In this document: positions 7,183 to 15,374 of the stretch, piece by piece | How positions within the stretch are numbered: position 1 is the stretch's first letter | Layout: each line of letters opens with the position of its first letter | Origin: Nitrospinota bacterium | GTDB taxonomy: Bacteria; Nitrospinota; Nitrospinia; JACRGO01 | NCBI GenBank assembly: GCA_016212295.1 | Contig: JACRGO010000186.1 | Span: forward strand, 1-42,067 | Length of the DNA stretch: 42,067 nt | Reading direction: 5' to 3' | The notes under the pieces: generated by a model | Told to the model about the DNA's origin: nothing | Seen by the model: only the letters and a program-made list of their open reading frames with translations | Databases searched by the model: none | Made by a program: the position numbers and the translations under genes

Positions 7183-7833
7183 TTACCTTCTCACTCCCAT
7201 GAAAAACACCTGGCAATCCGGGTCATTGGGGTCTTCCTCGTATTTAATGGCCCTGAAAAAAATTTTGAAATGGTCCAACACCTCGTTGGTTTCCCATAGA
7301 TAATCAGTATTGAATTTATTTCCCTGCTTTCGGACAAAATCAAGGGTCCTTGCCGCGTATAGCATGGTCCCGCCAGGCTTCAAGGCCCTGGCCAATTTCC
7401 CGTCCAGCTTCCGGTCCGTGAAATTCACCATTATTATTGTGTCATACACGCCCTCTGGAAATTTGTATGAGTCCAGATCGGCCTGCATGGAATGGACCTT
7501 TTCCGCCACCCCATTTTCCCTGGCAAGGGCCATGGCCTTTTCAAGTCCGGCCCTGGAGATATCCAAGGCGTCCACCTCAAACCCCTCCTTGGCCAAAAAA
7601 ACCGAGTTTCTGCCTTCTCCGGCAGCCACGTCCAAGGCCCTTCCTTTTTTTAGCAGGCCTACGTTTTCCTTAAGGAAAGGAGTTGGTTCCTTGCCGTATA
7701 TGTAGTCCTTGACGGAAAATTTTTTGTCCCACTTTTCCCTGTCCCCTTCGGCGCATATCCCGGTCCCCATGACGACAAAATTTCCCAAAAGAAGGAAAAG
7801 TAAAAAGGAAGCAAATAGTAAGGTTAGCCTCAT
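7183..7833 (-). CDS. Class I SAM methyltransferase-like protein with signal peptide
   Basis: This 216-residue protein has a Rossmann methyltransferase core: ALDVAAGEGRNSVFLA (motif I), VDALDIS (motif II), YDTIIMVNF (motif IV) and LKPGGTMLY (motif V). It resembles TehB-like tellurite/thiopurine methyltransferases. Residues 1-28 form a strongly hydrophobic leader ending in GICAEG, which looks like a signal peptide. This is odd because SAM is cytoplasmic. Either the leader is an uncleaved membrane anchor with the enzyme facing the cytoplasm, or the protein is exported with another ligand. It is convergent with the radical SAM gene, with a one-base gap. Confidence 0.75.
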   Translation of the reverse strand: MRLTLLFASFLLFLLLGNFVVMGTGICAEGDREKWDKKFSVKDYIYGKEPTPFLKENVGLLKKGRALDVAAGEGRNSVFLAKEGFEVDALDISRAGLEKAMALARENGVAEKVHSMQADLDSYKFPEGVYDTIIMVNFTDRKLDGKLARALKPGGTMLYAARTLDFVRKQGNKFNTDYLWETNEVLDHFKIFFRAIKYEEDPNDPDCQVFFMGVRR

Positions 7834-8038
7834 GTATGGTTTTTAAGAACCGTCTTAAAATCCAAAATAGCCTTGGCTGTTTAAAAGGGCAAGAGTTTCT
7901 CATTTTTTTACCCCTTTTGTCAAGTGAGGACGGCGGTGGCGGCCGGGAAAATATTTTTTTACATGGAAATTTCTTAATTTTTCATTTCTTTGAACGCCAT
8001 TAATGGAACCAAAAACGCGAATTGTCACAAAAAAGCGC

Positions 8039-8067
8039 TTGATTCCCTCAGAGACGTGGCATAGACT
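8039..8067 (+). promoter_or_regulatory. Sigma-70 type promoter of the aspartic protease gene
   Basis: TTGATT (8039-8044), a 17-base spacer and TAGACT (8062-8067) lie 75 bases upstream of the protease start. The rest of the 7834-8142 gap is A/T-rich with no gene or repeat that I can recognise. Confidence 0.45.
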
Positions 8068-8142
8068 ATATCGGGATATGGAATAAAGATAAAAGTAACT
8101 GTTCGTGTATATCGAAGATAAATAAAAAACAAAGAAGGAAAA

Positions 8143-8523
8143 ATGGGAATAGTAAGAGCCAAAATCAAATTAAGCAATCCAATGAAATCAGAACTCCAAG
8201 CTTTGGAAGTTGATGCTGTGGTAGATACAGGTTGTACTTACCTGGCAATAACCGAGGAGCAGCGGTTGCAGCTTAAACTTGAAGTAATTTCCGAACGAGA
8301 GGTTACCGTAGCGACCGGACAACCGGTAGTTGTTCCTTATGCCGGCCCGATCAAGGTGGAATTCAAGGGAAGAGTCACCATGCTCTGTGCTATCGTAACG
8401 GGAAATGAAGCTCTTTTAGGAGCAATGGTGATGGAAGATTTGGATCTGGTAATCAGACCCGCGGCACTGTCAATTGACGTCAACCCAGCCAGTCCTAACA
8501 TTCCTTCAGGGCTAGCTAAGTAA
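8143..8523 (+). CDS. Retroviral-type (clan AA) aspartic protease-like protein
   Basis: This 126-residue protein has the catalytic motif VVDTGCTYLAI (Asp-Thr-Gly near residue 31) and a flap-like second half ending in LLGAMVMEDLDLVI. This is the single-domain layout expected of a homodimeric retropepsin-like protease. The terminal NPASPNIPSGLAK is characteristic of a bacterial clan AA family often found in mobile or accessory regions. RBS AGAAGG lies 6 bases upstream of the ATG. Substrate is unknown. No partner gene is adjacent. Confidence 0.8.
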   Translation: MGIVRAKIKLSNPMKSELQALEVDAVVDTGCTYLAITEEQRLQLKLEVISEREVTVATGQPVVVPYAGPIKVEFKGRVTMLCAIVTGNEALLGAMVMEDLDLVIRPAALSIDVNPASPNIPSGLAK

Positions 8524-8533
8524 AAAATGAAGC

Positions 8534-8555
8534 TCCCCGCAGCAAGCCACGGGGA
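8534..8555. repeat. REP-like GC hairpin after the protease gene
   Basis: TCCCCG and CGGGGA form a 6-bp stem around a 10-base loop (CAGCAAGCCA), 10 bases after the protease stop codon. It could act as a weak terminator or be a REP-type palindrome. A 12-bp palindrome (CATATGCATATG, 8593-8604) follows. Confidence 0.45.
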
Positions 8556-8631
8556 ATTGTCTGATTAAATAATGGATACGGATGAACTGGCGCATATGCA
8601 TATGGCAGCATCTGGTTGGCGAACGATGCAA

Positions 8632-8649
8632 TCGATTTCATGAAATCGA
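8632..8649. promoter_or_regulatory. 18-bp perfect palindrome upstream of acs
   Basis: TCGATTTCATGAAATCGA is a perfect 18-base palindrome 70 bases upstream of the acetyl-CoA synthetase start. Its size and position suit an operator for a dimeric regulator, but I recognise no known factor. I could not identify a convincing promoter in the same gap. Confidence 0.5.
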
Positions 8650-8719
8650 AACTTGGCGCGGCGTGCGGCGGTTTTCGGAAAGAAGATGATTATCTCAAAG
8701 GAAATAATTAAATCCCAAA

Positions 8720-10702
<1,983 letters not shown>

Positions 10703-10704
10703 AC

Positions 10705-10895
10705 GATAGTCAACGCCTTTTAAAAAGCGCCATGATTTTTCAGGCAAAGAAGCGGATAGTAAACGCAAAAAATAAGTATACATGCTGAAACGCCCCTATT
10801 TTATTGAGGAAACCAGAGGCACTTTTTTAAAAAGCGTTGACTATCCGGCTGGATGCGAGAGCGGCCCATGTCTACTTATTTTTTGCGTTTACTAT
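10705..10895. repeat. Element with two interleaved inverted repeats (A-B-A'-B')
   Basis: Arm A (10705-10729, GATAGTCAACGC followed by CTTTTAAAAAG) is matched in inverse by A' at 10822-10845. Arm B (10756-10784, ATAGTAAACGC followed by AAAAAATAAG) is matched in inverse by B' at 10867-10895, with one mismatch in 29. The order A-B-A'-B' cannot form two nested hairpins; as RNA it would give a pseudoknot or two alternative folds. It begins 2 bases after the acs stop codon. A and B share GATAGTMAACGC, suggesting one ancestral arm. Confidence 0.75.
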
Positions 10896-10989
10896 AGAAG
10901 ACGGGTTGCCGGTTTTCAGTTCACGGTTCATGGTTTTGATTTTGGTTTTTCCGCTAAAGCATATGGAACGCGGCTTACATGGCTTGGCC

Positions 10990-11195
10990 TTTTGCCGCAA
11001 CCAAAAGGAAAACAAAATCCCAAATGACAAATAGCAAATTACAAATAAATTACAAACTACAATTACCGAATGTCCAAAGCAATTCCATTTCCTTGTTTGT
11101 TCTTTGTAATTTTGGTTATTGAGATTTATTTGTTATTTGACAATTGAGGTTTGGAGCTCCATAACACTTTGTTTTTTTAGCAAAATTTTATGAAT
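10990..11195 (+). repeat. Dispersed AT-rich repeat, copy 1 (inverse copy at 30593-30812)
   Basis: The block starts with GCCGCAACCAAAAGG, runs through AATGACAAATAGCAAATTAC and TTGTAATTTTGGTTATTGAG, and ends in AACACTTTGTTTTTTT. The reverse complement of 30593-30812 follows the same sequence almost base for base. No coding potential is present. It fills most of the 573-base gap between acs and the HEAT/receiver gene. Confidence 0.8.
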
Positions 11196-11276
11196 TTGTA
11201 GTACGGAGTACGGAGAAAAACCTTTGCGGCTTTGCGTGAGACATTTTTTTTGCAATGGTTCGCAGGGGGGCCTGGT

Positions 11277-12878
11277 TCAGGGCTTGGTAAGCAAGGCCTG
11301 GACTTTTTTCTGTAACGCTTCTTCCGTGAAGGGTTTTTGGATAAAATCGCTGACCCCGACTTTTTTGGCCAGGTCCACTTGTGATTGCTTGGATTCGGTT
11401 GTTGCCATGATTATCGGGATTTTCCCCAAGGTGGCGTGGCCCCTGACCTTTCGCGTGAATTCCACGCCGTCCATCACCGGCATGTTAAGGTCTGTAACGA
11501 TAAGATCATACTCTTCGCCCTTTTCCAGGATGTCCCACGCCTCATGGCCGTTGATGGCGGTTGTGATGTCGTACCCGATCTTTGAAGCGGCGGTGCGGTA
11601 GAAAAAAAGCATCAACCTGGAATCGTCCACCGCCAAAATCCTCTTTCCAGCCTTCCTTGAAAGAACGGTTGGAATTTTCTCCCCGACTGCATCCGACATC
11701 TCCACCCCGGTTTTCATGCTCTTCAGCTTCGCGCGGAAGGCGGTGATGATCATGGGGTCCTTTATCCTCGGTATTGCCACCAGCAGCTTTTCAGAGACGG
11801 CCTTGTTTTCATACAGCGCCTCGAAGATGTTCAACGCCTTGGAAACAACGATGGCGTTTATGATTTTTTCGCCGCGTTCGTCTCCGGCGGTGATGAGCTC
11901 CGCCAGTTTTTCCGTGGCCCTGGAACTGACCCGGTTATTTATGGCGGCAACCACGGCAAGGAGGACCAGACCGTCTTCCTTGGAAAGGGCGTCCAATAAG
12001 TAGTCGATCCCTTTTACAATAGGGAGCTTGCCCAGGGACTCATAGAGATTGTATTTGATGTTCGGGTGGTCGGCGGCCCCGCTTTCCAGGGCCCCTATCA
12101 ATACCTCCCCGGCCTTTCTGTCCTTGATCATGCCCAGCAATTGGGCCGCGTGTATCCTGGCGTCCACGTCCTCTTCCAGAAAAACGGAGGACAGAAAGGG
12201 AATCGCCTCGCGGCCCTTTTCTACTAGTTCCTGGTGTATGATGCGCCTTGCGCCAGGGCCGGGGTGGGTTATCTTTGATGTCAGCAAGGCAAGGCCCGCG
12301 TCGCTCCTGAGCGCCGCCACGGCCTTGATGGCGTTCCACGTTAAAAGGTCGCATTCCTCATACTTCCCTTCCCTTCCCCCTTCCTCGATTATTTCCGTGA
12401 ACAGGCCCAGTGACGACATGTCTTCCCAAAGTCCGAGGGTTTCCACGCACAACGCGGCTATCACCTGATCTGGATGTCGGGCGTTTTTTCTAAAGACATC
12501 CAATGACTCCGGCACACGGATTTTTGACAGGGAAGAGAGAATTTCAAAGATTGCGTCCTGGTCCTTTTCCCTCTGCATCAAATTCATCAGGACAGGGCCG
12601 GCCGAGGCAAACCGGTTTTCTCCAGCCATGTGTATACAAAGCTTTCTTACGTGGCTTTTTTCCGAACTGATTCCCCTTACTGTTGCCTCCTCGTTCTTGG
12701 ATAGAAGGCTCCGCAGGGTATGGATGACCATGCTGTCCACCGCGCGGTCGTTTAACGGATTTTCATGCAGATCAAACAATCCTGGTATTTCCTCGGATTT
12801 GTTGCCCTTTTCGATTTCGTTCAGGGTCCTGGTCTGCTCGATAAAATCGCGGGATCTGAAATTTTGCAAGAGGCCCAT
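11277..12878 (-). CDS. HEAT-repeat protein with C-terminal response-regulator receiver domain
   Basis: This 533-residue cytoplasmic protein has about 380 N-terminal residues of HEAT-like helical repeats (for example VDARIHAAQLLGMIKDRKAG). A CheY-type receiver domain occupies roughly 413-533. The receiver has the acidic pair in ILAVDDSRLM, the phospho-acceptor D463 in VTDLNMPVMDG, T at ATTES and K515 in IQKPF, so it should be phosphorylatable. There is no output DNA-binding domain, so signalling probably works through protein contacts of the HEAT array. No histidine kinase is encoded nearby. RBS AAAAGGA lies close upstream of the start. Confidence 0.85.
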   Translation of the reverse strand: MGLLQNFRSRDFIEQTRTLNEIEKGNKSEEIPGLFDLHENPLNDRAVDSMVIHTLRSLLSKNEEATVRGISSEKSHVRKLCIHMAGENRFASAGPVLMNLMQREKDQDAIFEILSSLSKIRVPESLDVFRKNARHPDQVIAALCVETLGLWEDMSSLGLFTEIIEEGGREGKYEECDLLTWNAIKAVAALRSDAGLALLTSKITHPGPGARRIIHQELVEKGREAIPFLSSVFLEEDVDARIHAAQLLGMIKDRKAGEVLIGALESGAADHPNIKYNLYESLGKLPIVKGIDYLLDALSKEDGLVLLAVVAAINNRVSSRATEKLAELITAGDERGEKIINAIVVSKALNIFEALYENKAVSEKLLVAIPRIKDPMIITAFRAKLKSMKTGVEMSDAVGEKIPTVLSRKAGKRILAVDDSRLMLFFYRTAASKIGYDITTAINGHEAWDILEKGEEYDLIVTDLNMPVMDGVEFTRKVRGHATLGKIPIIMATTESKQSQVDLAKKVGVSDFIQKPFTEEALQKKVQALLTKP

Positions 12879-12985
12879 GGCTTTTTCCTTTTAAATGGAT
12901 TTACCGGATATTTTAAAATTGATATTGAGATTATACCTTTCCTTTGGGTTTATATTCAAAGGGGTGGAATTTTATAACCGTTATA

Positions 12986-13051
12986 AGGAGCCAGCAGATG
13001 TGAAAAAAATCTTGTTTTATTCTGAATTCCGGCTCCTGACTTCTGAATTCC
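12986..13051. repeat. Intergenic hairpin repeat, copy 2
   Basis: This has the same plan as 1694-1755: AAGGAGCC, an A/T core with TATTCTGAATTC, then GGCTCCTGAC. The terminal arms can pair. It lies between the HEAT/receiver gene and vapB and could influence expression of either. Confidence 0.5.
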
Positions 13052-13092
13052 ATACCCTTGAATTAGAATCCGATTTACTTTAAAGTGGAAGC

Positions 13093-13326
13093 ATGAAAAC
13101 TACTATTGATATTCCTGAAAATGAACTAAAAGAGGCTATCAAGCACACCGGCGCAAAGACTAAACGAGATGCCGTGGTGTACGCCCTCATCGACTTCAAT
13201 AAAAGGCGGAGGATGGCAAAGCTGACAAGAATTCTGGGGACCTTCCAGGATTTCATGGACCAGAACGATCTTAAAATCATGCGGGAAGACGAGAGATGGG
13301 AAAAGAGGTGCGCGAAAGGGTGCTGA
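13093..13326 (+). CDS. vapB: VapB-like antitoxin, orphan
   Basis: This 77-residue protein matches type II VapB antitoxins: the ribbon-helix-helix N-terminus MKTTIDIPENELKEAIKHTG, then AKTKRDAVVYALIDFNKRRR and a C-terminal toxin-binding tail with GTFQDFM. VapB normally represses its own operon and neutralises a PIN-domain VapC RNase encoded directly downstream. Here no VapC frame follows in the next 390 bases, so the antitoxin is an orphan. A deleted duplicate of the gene and its 3' flank is at 15083-15227. Confidence 0.82.
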   Translation: MKTTIDIPENELKEAIKHTGAKTKRDAVVYALIDFNKRRRMAKLTRILGTFQDFMDQNDLKIMREDERWEKRCAKGC

Positions 13327-13670
13327 ATCTTATGGCTGATGGAATCGAGCATTGCGACTCTCACATGGATTTCATTTTAAAATCGAATATATAACAAAGA
13401 ACCGCAGAATTTTGAAGGTTTTCTTTCGACATTCGTTATTCCTTATTCGATATTCCGCGGTTTTATATGACTGAATGGCCAATAGTCCCAAATAAGCAAG
13501 CCTAGCTTGGCGGCTATGGGTTAAAGCCCCGGCTATATGCTGTAGACCCTACCGACATGAACAACGCTCGTGAACGGTTACAAAAATTTTTCGAGGGAAA
13601 ATCTCACCAGTTTATGATGTTTTTTTCGGTTAATTAGTTTCATTTTTTTCTGCTGAGCTACATTTAAAAC
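13327..13670. other. Gene-free stretch with one inverted repeat and an unidentified block
   Basis: No gene is visible. ACCGCAGAAT (about 13400) and ATTCCGCGGT (about 13452) can pair with one mismatch around a 40-base A/T loop. The block 13480-13570 is less A/T-rich than its flanks and contains short complementary runs. I compared it by eye with common riboswitch signatures (c-di-GMP-I, fluoride, cobalamin, SAM) and found no match. Confidence 0.35.
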
Positions 13671-13699
13671 TTGACAAAAAAATATTGCCTGACTACAAT
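13671..13699 (+). promoter_or_regulatory. Sigma-70 promoter of the tetR-like gene
   Basis: TTGACA (13671-13676), a 17-base spacer and TACAAT (13694-13699) form an almost perfect housekeeping promoter. The predicted start of transcription falls inside the operator at 13702-13719, so the regulator should repress itself. Confidence 0.8.
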
Positions 13700-13701
13700 A
13701 T

Positions 13702-13719
13702 ATACCAACTGGTAGGTAT
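13702..13719. promoter_or_regulatory. TetR operator-like palindrome 1
   Basis: ATACCAACTGGTAGGTAT is a near-palindrome that overlaps the predicted transcription start and the start codon of the tetR-like gene. It belongs to a set of four with the consensus ATRCCRACYGGTYGGTAW, found only around this gene pair. Confidence 0.75.
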
Positions 13720-14320
13720 GAAAATAGCCAATATAGAAACACCCACAAAGAAAGCATTACTGGATGCCGCTAACGGCTTAATGCTTGAGAAGGGATTTGT
13801 TGCCACCTCCGTGGATGAAATCTGCCGGGCGGCTAAAGTCACCAAAGGCAGTTTTTTCCATTACTTTAAAAGCAAGGAAGAACTGGGCAAGGAACTTGTG
13901 GTGCGATTTTCCAAGGCGGCGTCTGACTTCATGAAGGCCGCATGCAAGGATGCGGGAGAAGACCCCCTGGATCGGATTTACGCTTTTATTGATGTCGTGA
14001 TAATGAAGTCGGAAAGTCCGGAAGCCAAAGGATGTTTGGTGGGGACTTTTTCTCAGGAATTATCAGAAACACATCCGGAAATCAGATGCCTTTGCGCAAA
14101 AAGCTTAGAGCGCATGGCCGAAACGTTTAAAGAGCATTTGGCGCAAGCAAAAGCCAAATACGCTCCGAAGGCTTCCTTTGATGTAAAAAGCCTGGCGGAT
14201 TGCTTTATTGCCCTGGCGCAAGGCTCCATGCTCATGATGAAGGCCCATCAGGACAAGGCTATCATGAAAAAGAACCTGTTTCATTTCAAAGAGTACTTAA
14301 AACATCTTTTCGGGAGATAG
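13718..14320 (+). CDS. TetR/AcrR family transcriptional repressor
   Basis: This 200-residue regulator has a typical TetR N-terminal helix-turn-helix: TKKALLDAANGLMLEKGF, ATSVDEICRAAKVTKGSFFHYF and KSKEEL. It has a C-terminal ligand/dimer domain (GCLVGTFSQELSETHPEI) of the TetR_C family seen in AcrR/NemR-like proteins. The start ATG at 13718 is preferred over an upstream TTG because the promoter and operator run up to it. It should bind the four palindromes and control itself and the cysteine-rich gene at 14678. The ligand is unknown; three cysteines in the ligand domain could sense metals or electrophiles. Confidence 0.88.
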   Translation: MKIANIETPTKKALLDAANGLMLEKGFVATSVDEICRAAKVTKGSFFHYFKSKEELGKELVVRFSKAASDFMKAACKDAGEDPLDRIYAFIDVVIMKSESPEAKGCLVGTFSQELSETHPEIRCLCAKSLERMAETFKEHLAQAKAKYAPKASFDVKSLADCFIALAQGSMLMMKAHQDKAIMKKNLFHFKEYLKHLFGR

Positions 14321-14352
14321 GTTAACCGGGATATATTTTTTGGATGGCTGGC

Positions 14353-14370
14353 ATACCAACCGGTTGGACA
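14353..14370. promoter_or_regulatory. TetR operator-like palindrome 2
   Basis: ATACCAACCGGTTGGACA contains the perfect 12-base palindrome CCAACCGGTTGG. It lies 33 bases after the tetR stop codon and about 310 bases upstream of the cysteine-rich gene. Confidence 0.75.
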
Positions 14371-14508
14371 TCTGTGCATGTCCGGGAGCACAATAAAATT
14401 CAGGGGCCGATTTAAAGAGGAAAAAAGATCAAACCACTCTGTCTAAAAATCTTGTTGGAAATATTCTTTCGATAGATAACATCGGGGCCATTTTTTTGCT
14501 CCAGGCGC

Positions 14509-14526
14509 ATACCGACTGGTTGGTTA
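14509..14526. promoter_or_regulatory. TetR operator-like palindrome 3
   Basis: ATACCGACTGGTTGGTTA is the third member of the operator set. It is 44 bases (about four helical turns) upstream of the fourth, so cooperative binding on one DNA face is possible. Confidence 0.75.
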
Positions 14527-14552
14527 ATTCTGAGAGTGTCTCTTGCCAATAA

Positions 14553-14570
14553 ATGCCGACCGGCCGGTAA
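14553..14570. promoter_or_regulatory. TetR operator-like palindrome 4
   Basis: ATGCCGACCGGCCGGTAA is the operator nearest the cysteine-rich gene (108 bases upstream of its start). A weak TTGCCA at 14543-14548 overlaps its upstream side and could be a -35 element. No clear -10 hexamer could be fixed. The rest of 14321-14677 holds no gene. Confidence 0.7.
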
Positions 14571-14677
14571 ATCATAAGAAAAGGGGGTGATAAAAACGAA
14601 AATATGAATGGTAATACTTATCATCAACTAATGGGCCTCCCGGAGGCTCGAAACTGCAAACTAAAGGAGAGATCGTA

Positions 14678-15016
14678 ATGTCTATTAACTGTGATACCCG
14701 AACCAACATCTGTCAAACCCAGGCTTCAGCAAACCAGGATTGCTGCCCGGTAGAAAAATCCATAAACCAGGACTGCTGCTGCCCGGTGGAGGCTGCGGCG
14801 GCTATGTGGAAGAAAGCCTTTTTTTGTGCCATGAAAGAAACACAGGTGGATATACTTAAGGAAAAAATCCGAAAAACTTGGGGGCCCATGATGGATAAAG
14901 TGGCTGACGCTACAGTGAAAGCAATGGGCATTCACTGGGAATCCATGCTGGCCCAAGCAAACGCGAAAAAGGGGCTGCACGAGAACATTGCGAATATCTA
15001 TCAGTCCGCCCCATAA
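14678..15016 (+). CDS. Cysteine-rich small protein under TetR-type control, unknown
   Basis: This 112-residue protein has no family that I recognise. The N-terminal 40 residues carry a cysteine-rich duplicated motif (NQDCCPVEKS then NQDCCCPVEA), with eight cysteines in the first 50 residues. The remaining 60-70 residues look like a compact helical domain (AAMWKKAFFCAMKETQVDIL, then MMDKVADATVKAMG) without signal peptide or membrane span. A strong RBS (AAAGGAGA) lies 8 bases upstream. The four operators upstream imply that it is the regulated output of the adjacent TetR protein. A metal- or thiol-binding role is plausible from composition only. The gene is clearly real by RBS and context. Confidence 0.7.
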   Translation: MSINCDTRTNICQTQASANQDCCPVEKSINQDCCCPVEAAAAMWKKAFFCAMKETQVDILKEKIRKTWGPMMDKVADATVKAMGIHWESMLAQANAKKGLHENIANIYQSAP

Positions 15017-15082
15017 ATAGGGCCGGAACAATTCGTTTTTCCGGAGGCAATTGCCGGGGCCGTAAATGGTCCCGGCAATTGC

Positions 15083-15227
15083 CAAAGGAAGCCATTCAGC
15101 ACACCAGCGCAAAGACCAGGAAAGGAAGAGGTACGCGAGAGGGTGCTGAATCTTATGGCTGAATCGCGGCCTGCGCCTTGACGCATAAGGCCGGAATCGA
15201 ACATTGCGGCTCCCGCATGGATTTTAT
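15083..15227 (+). pseudogene. Deleted duplicate of the vapB region
   Basis: Bases 15083-15113 match 13126-13157 inside vapB (GCACACCRGCGCAAAGAC). The match then jumps to about 13297 and continues through the vapB stop codon into its 3' flank (GAGGGTGCTGAATCTTATGG, then CATGGATTTYATTTTA). About 140 bases of the gene are missing, and no start codon remains. The shared 3' flank shows that a segment larger than vapB was duplicated. Confidence 0.75.
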
Positions 15228-15231
15228 TTTA

Positions 15232-15374
15232 CAGTCCACGGCGCGGCTTCGCCGCAACCAAAATCCGAATACCGAAATACTAAACAAATCCGAATAACCA
15301 AATTCCAACATTCCAAACCACTTGGCCTGAGTTTTGAAATTTGAACCTTCAAACAAAGTGTTATAAGTTTGAAG
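15232..15374. repeat. Short relative of the AT-rich dispersed repeat at the lon 3' end
   Basis: This starts with GCGCGGCTTCGCCGCAACC and ends with AACAAAGTGTTATAAG, like the ends of the 10990 and 30593 copies, but the middle is shorter and diverged. The stop codon of lon (15361-15363) lies inside it. CTTCAAAC (15347-15354) and GTTTGAAG (15367-15374) form an 8-bp stem across that stop. Confidence 0.5.

Noticed and set aside
8660-8700. Sigma-54 promoter candidate (TTGGCGCGGCGTGC) upstream of acs
   Set aside because: The GG and GC are 8 bases apart rather than the required 10.
10782-11034. Two overlapping open frames between acs and the HEAT/receiver gene
   Set aside because: They run through the inverted-repeat arms and the dispersed repeat and have no RBS or family pattern.
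13480-13600. Possible riboswitch or structured RNA upstream of the TetR gene
   Set aside because: The TetR promoter at 13671 lies downstream of it, so it would not be in that leader, and no known riboswitch signature matches.
14412-14627. Minus-strand frame between the TetR gene and the cysteine-rich gene
   Set aside because: It covers the operator array, has no RBS and resembles no family.
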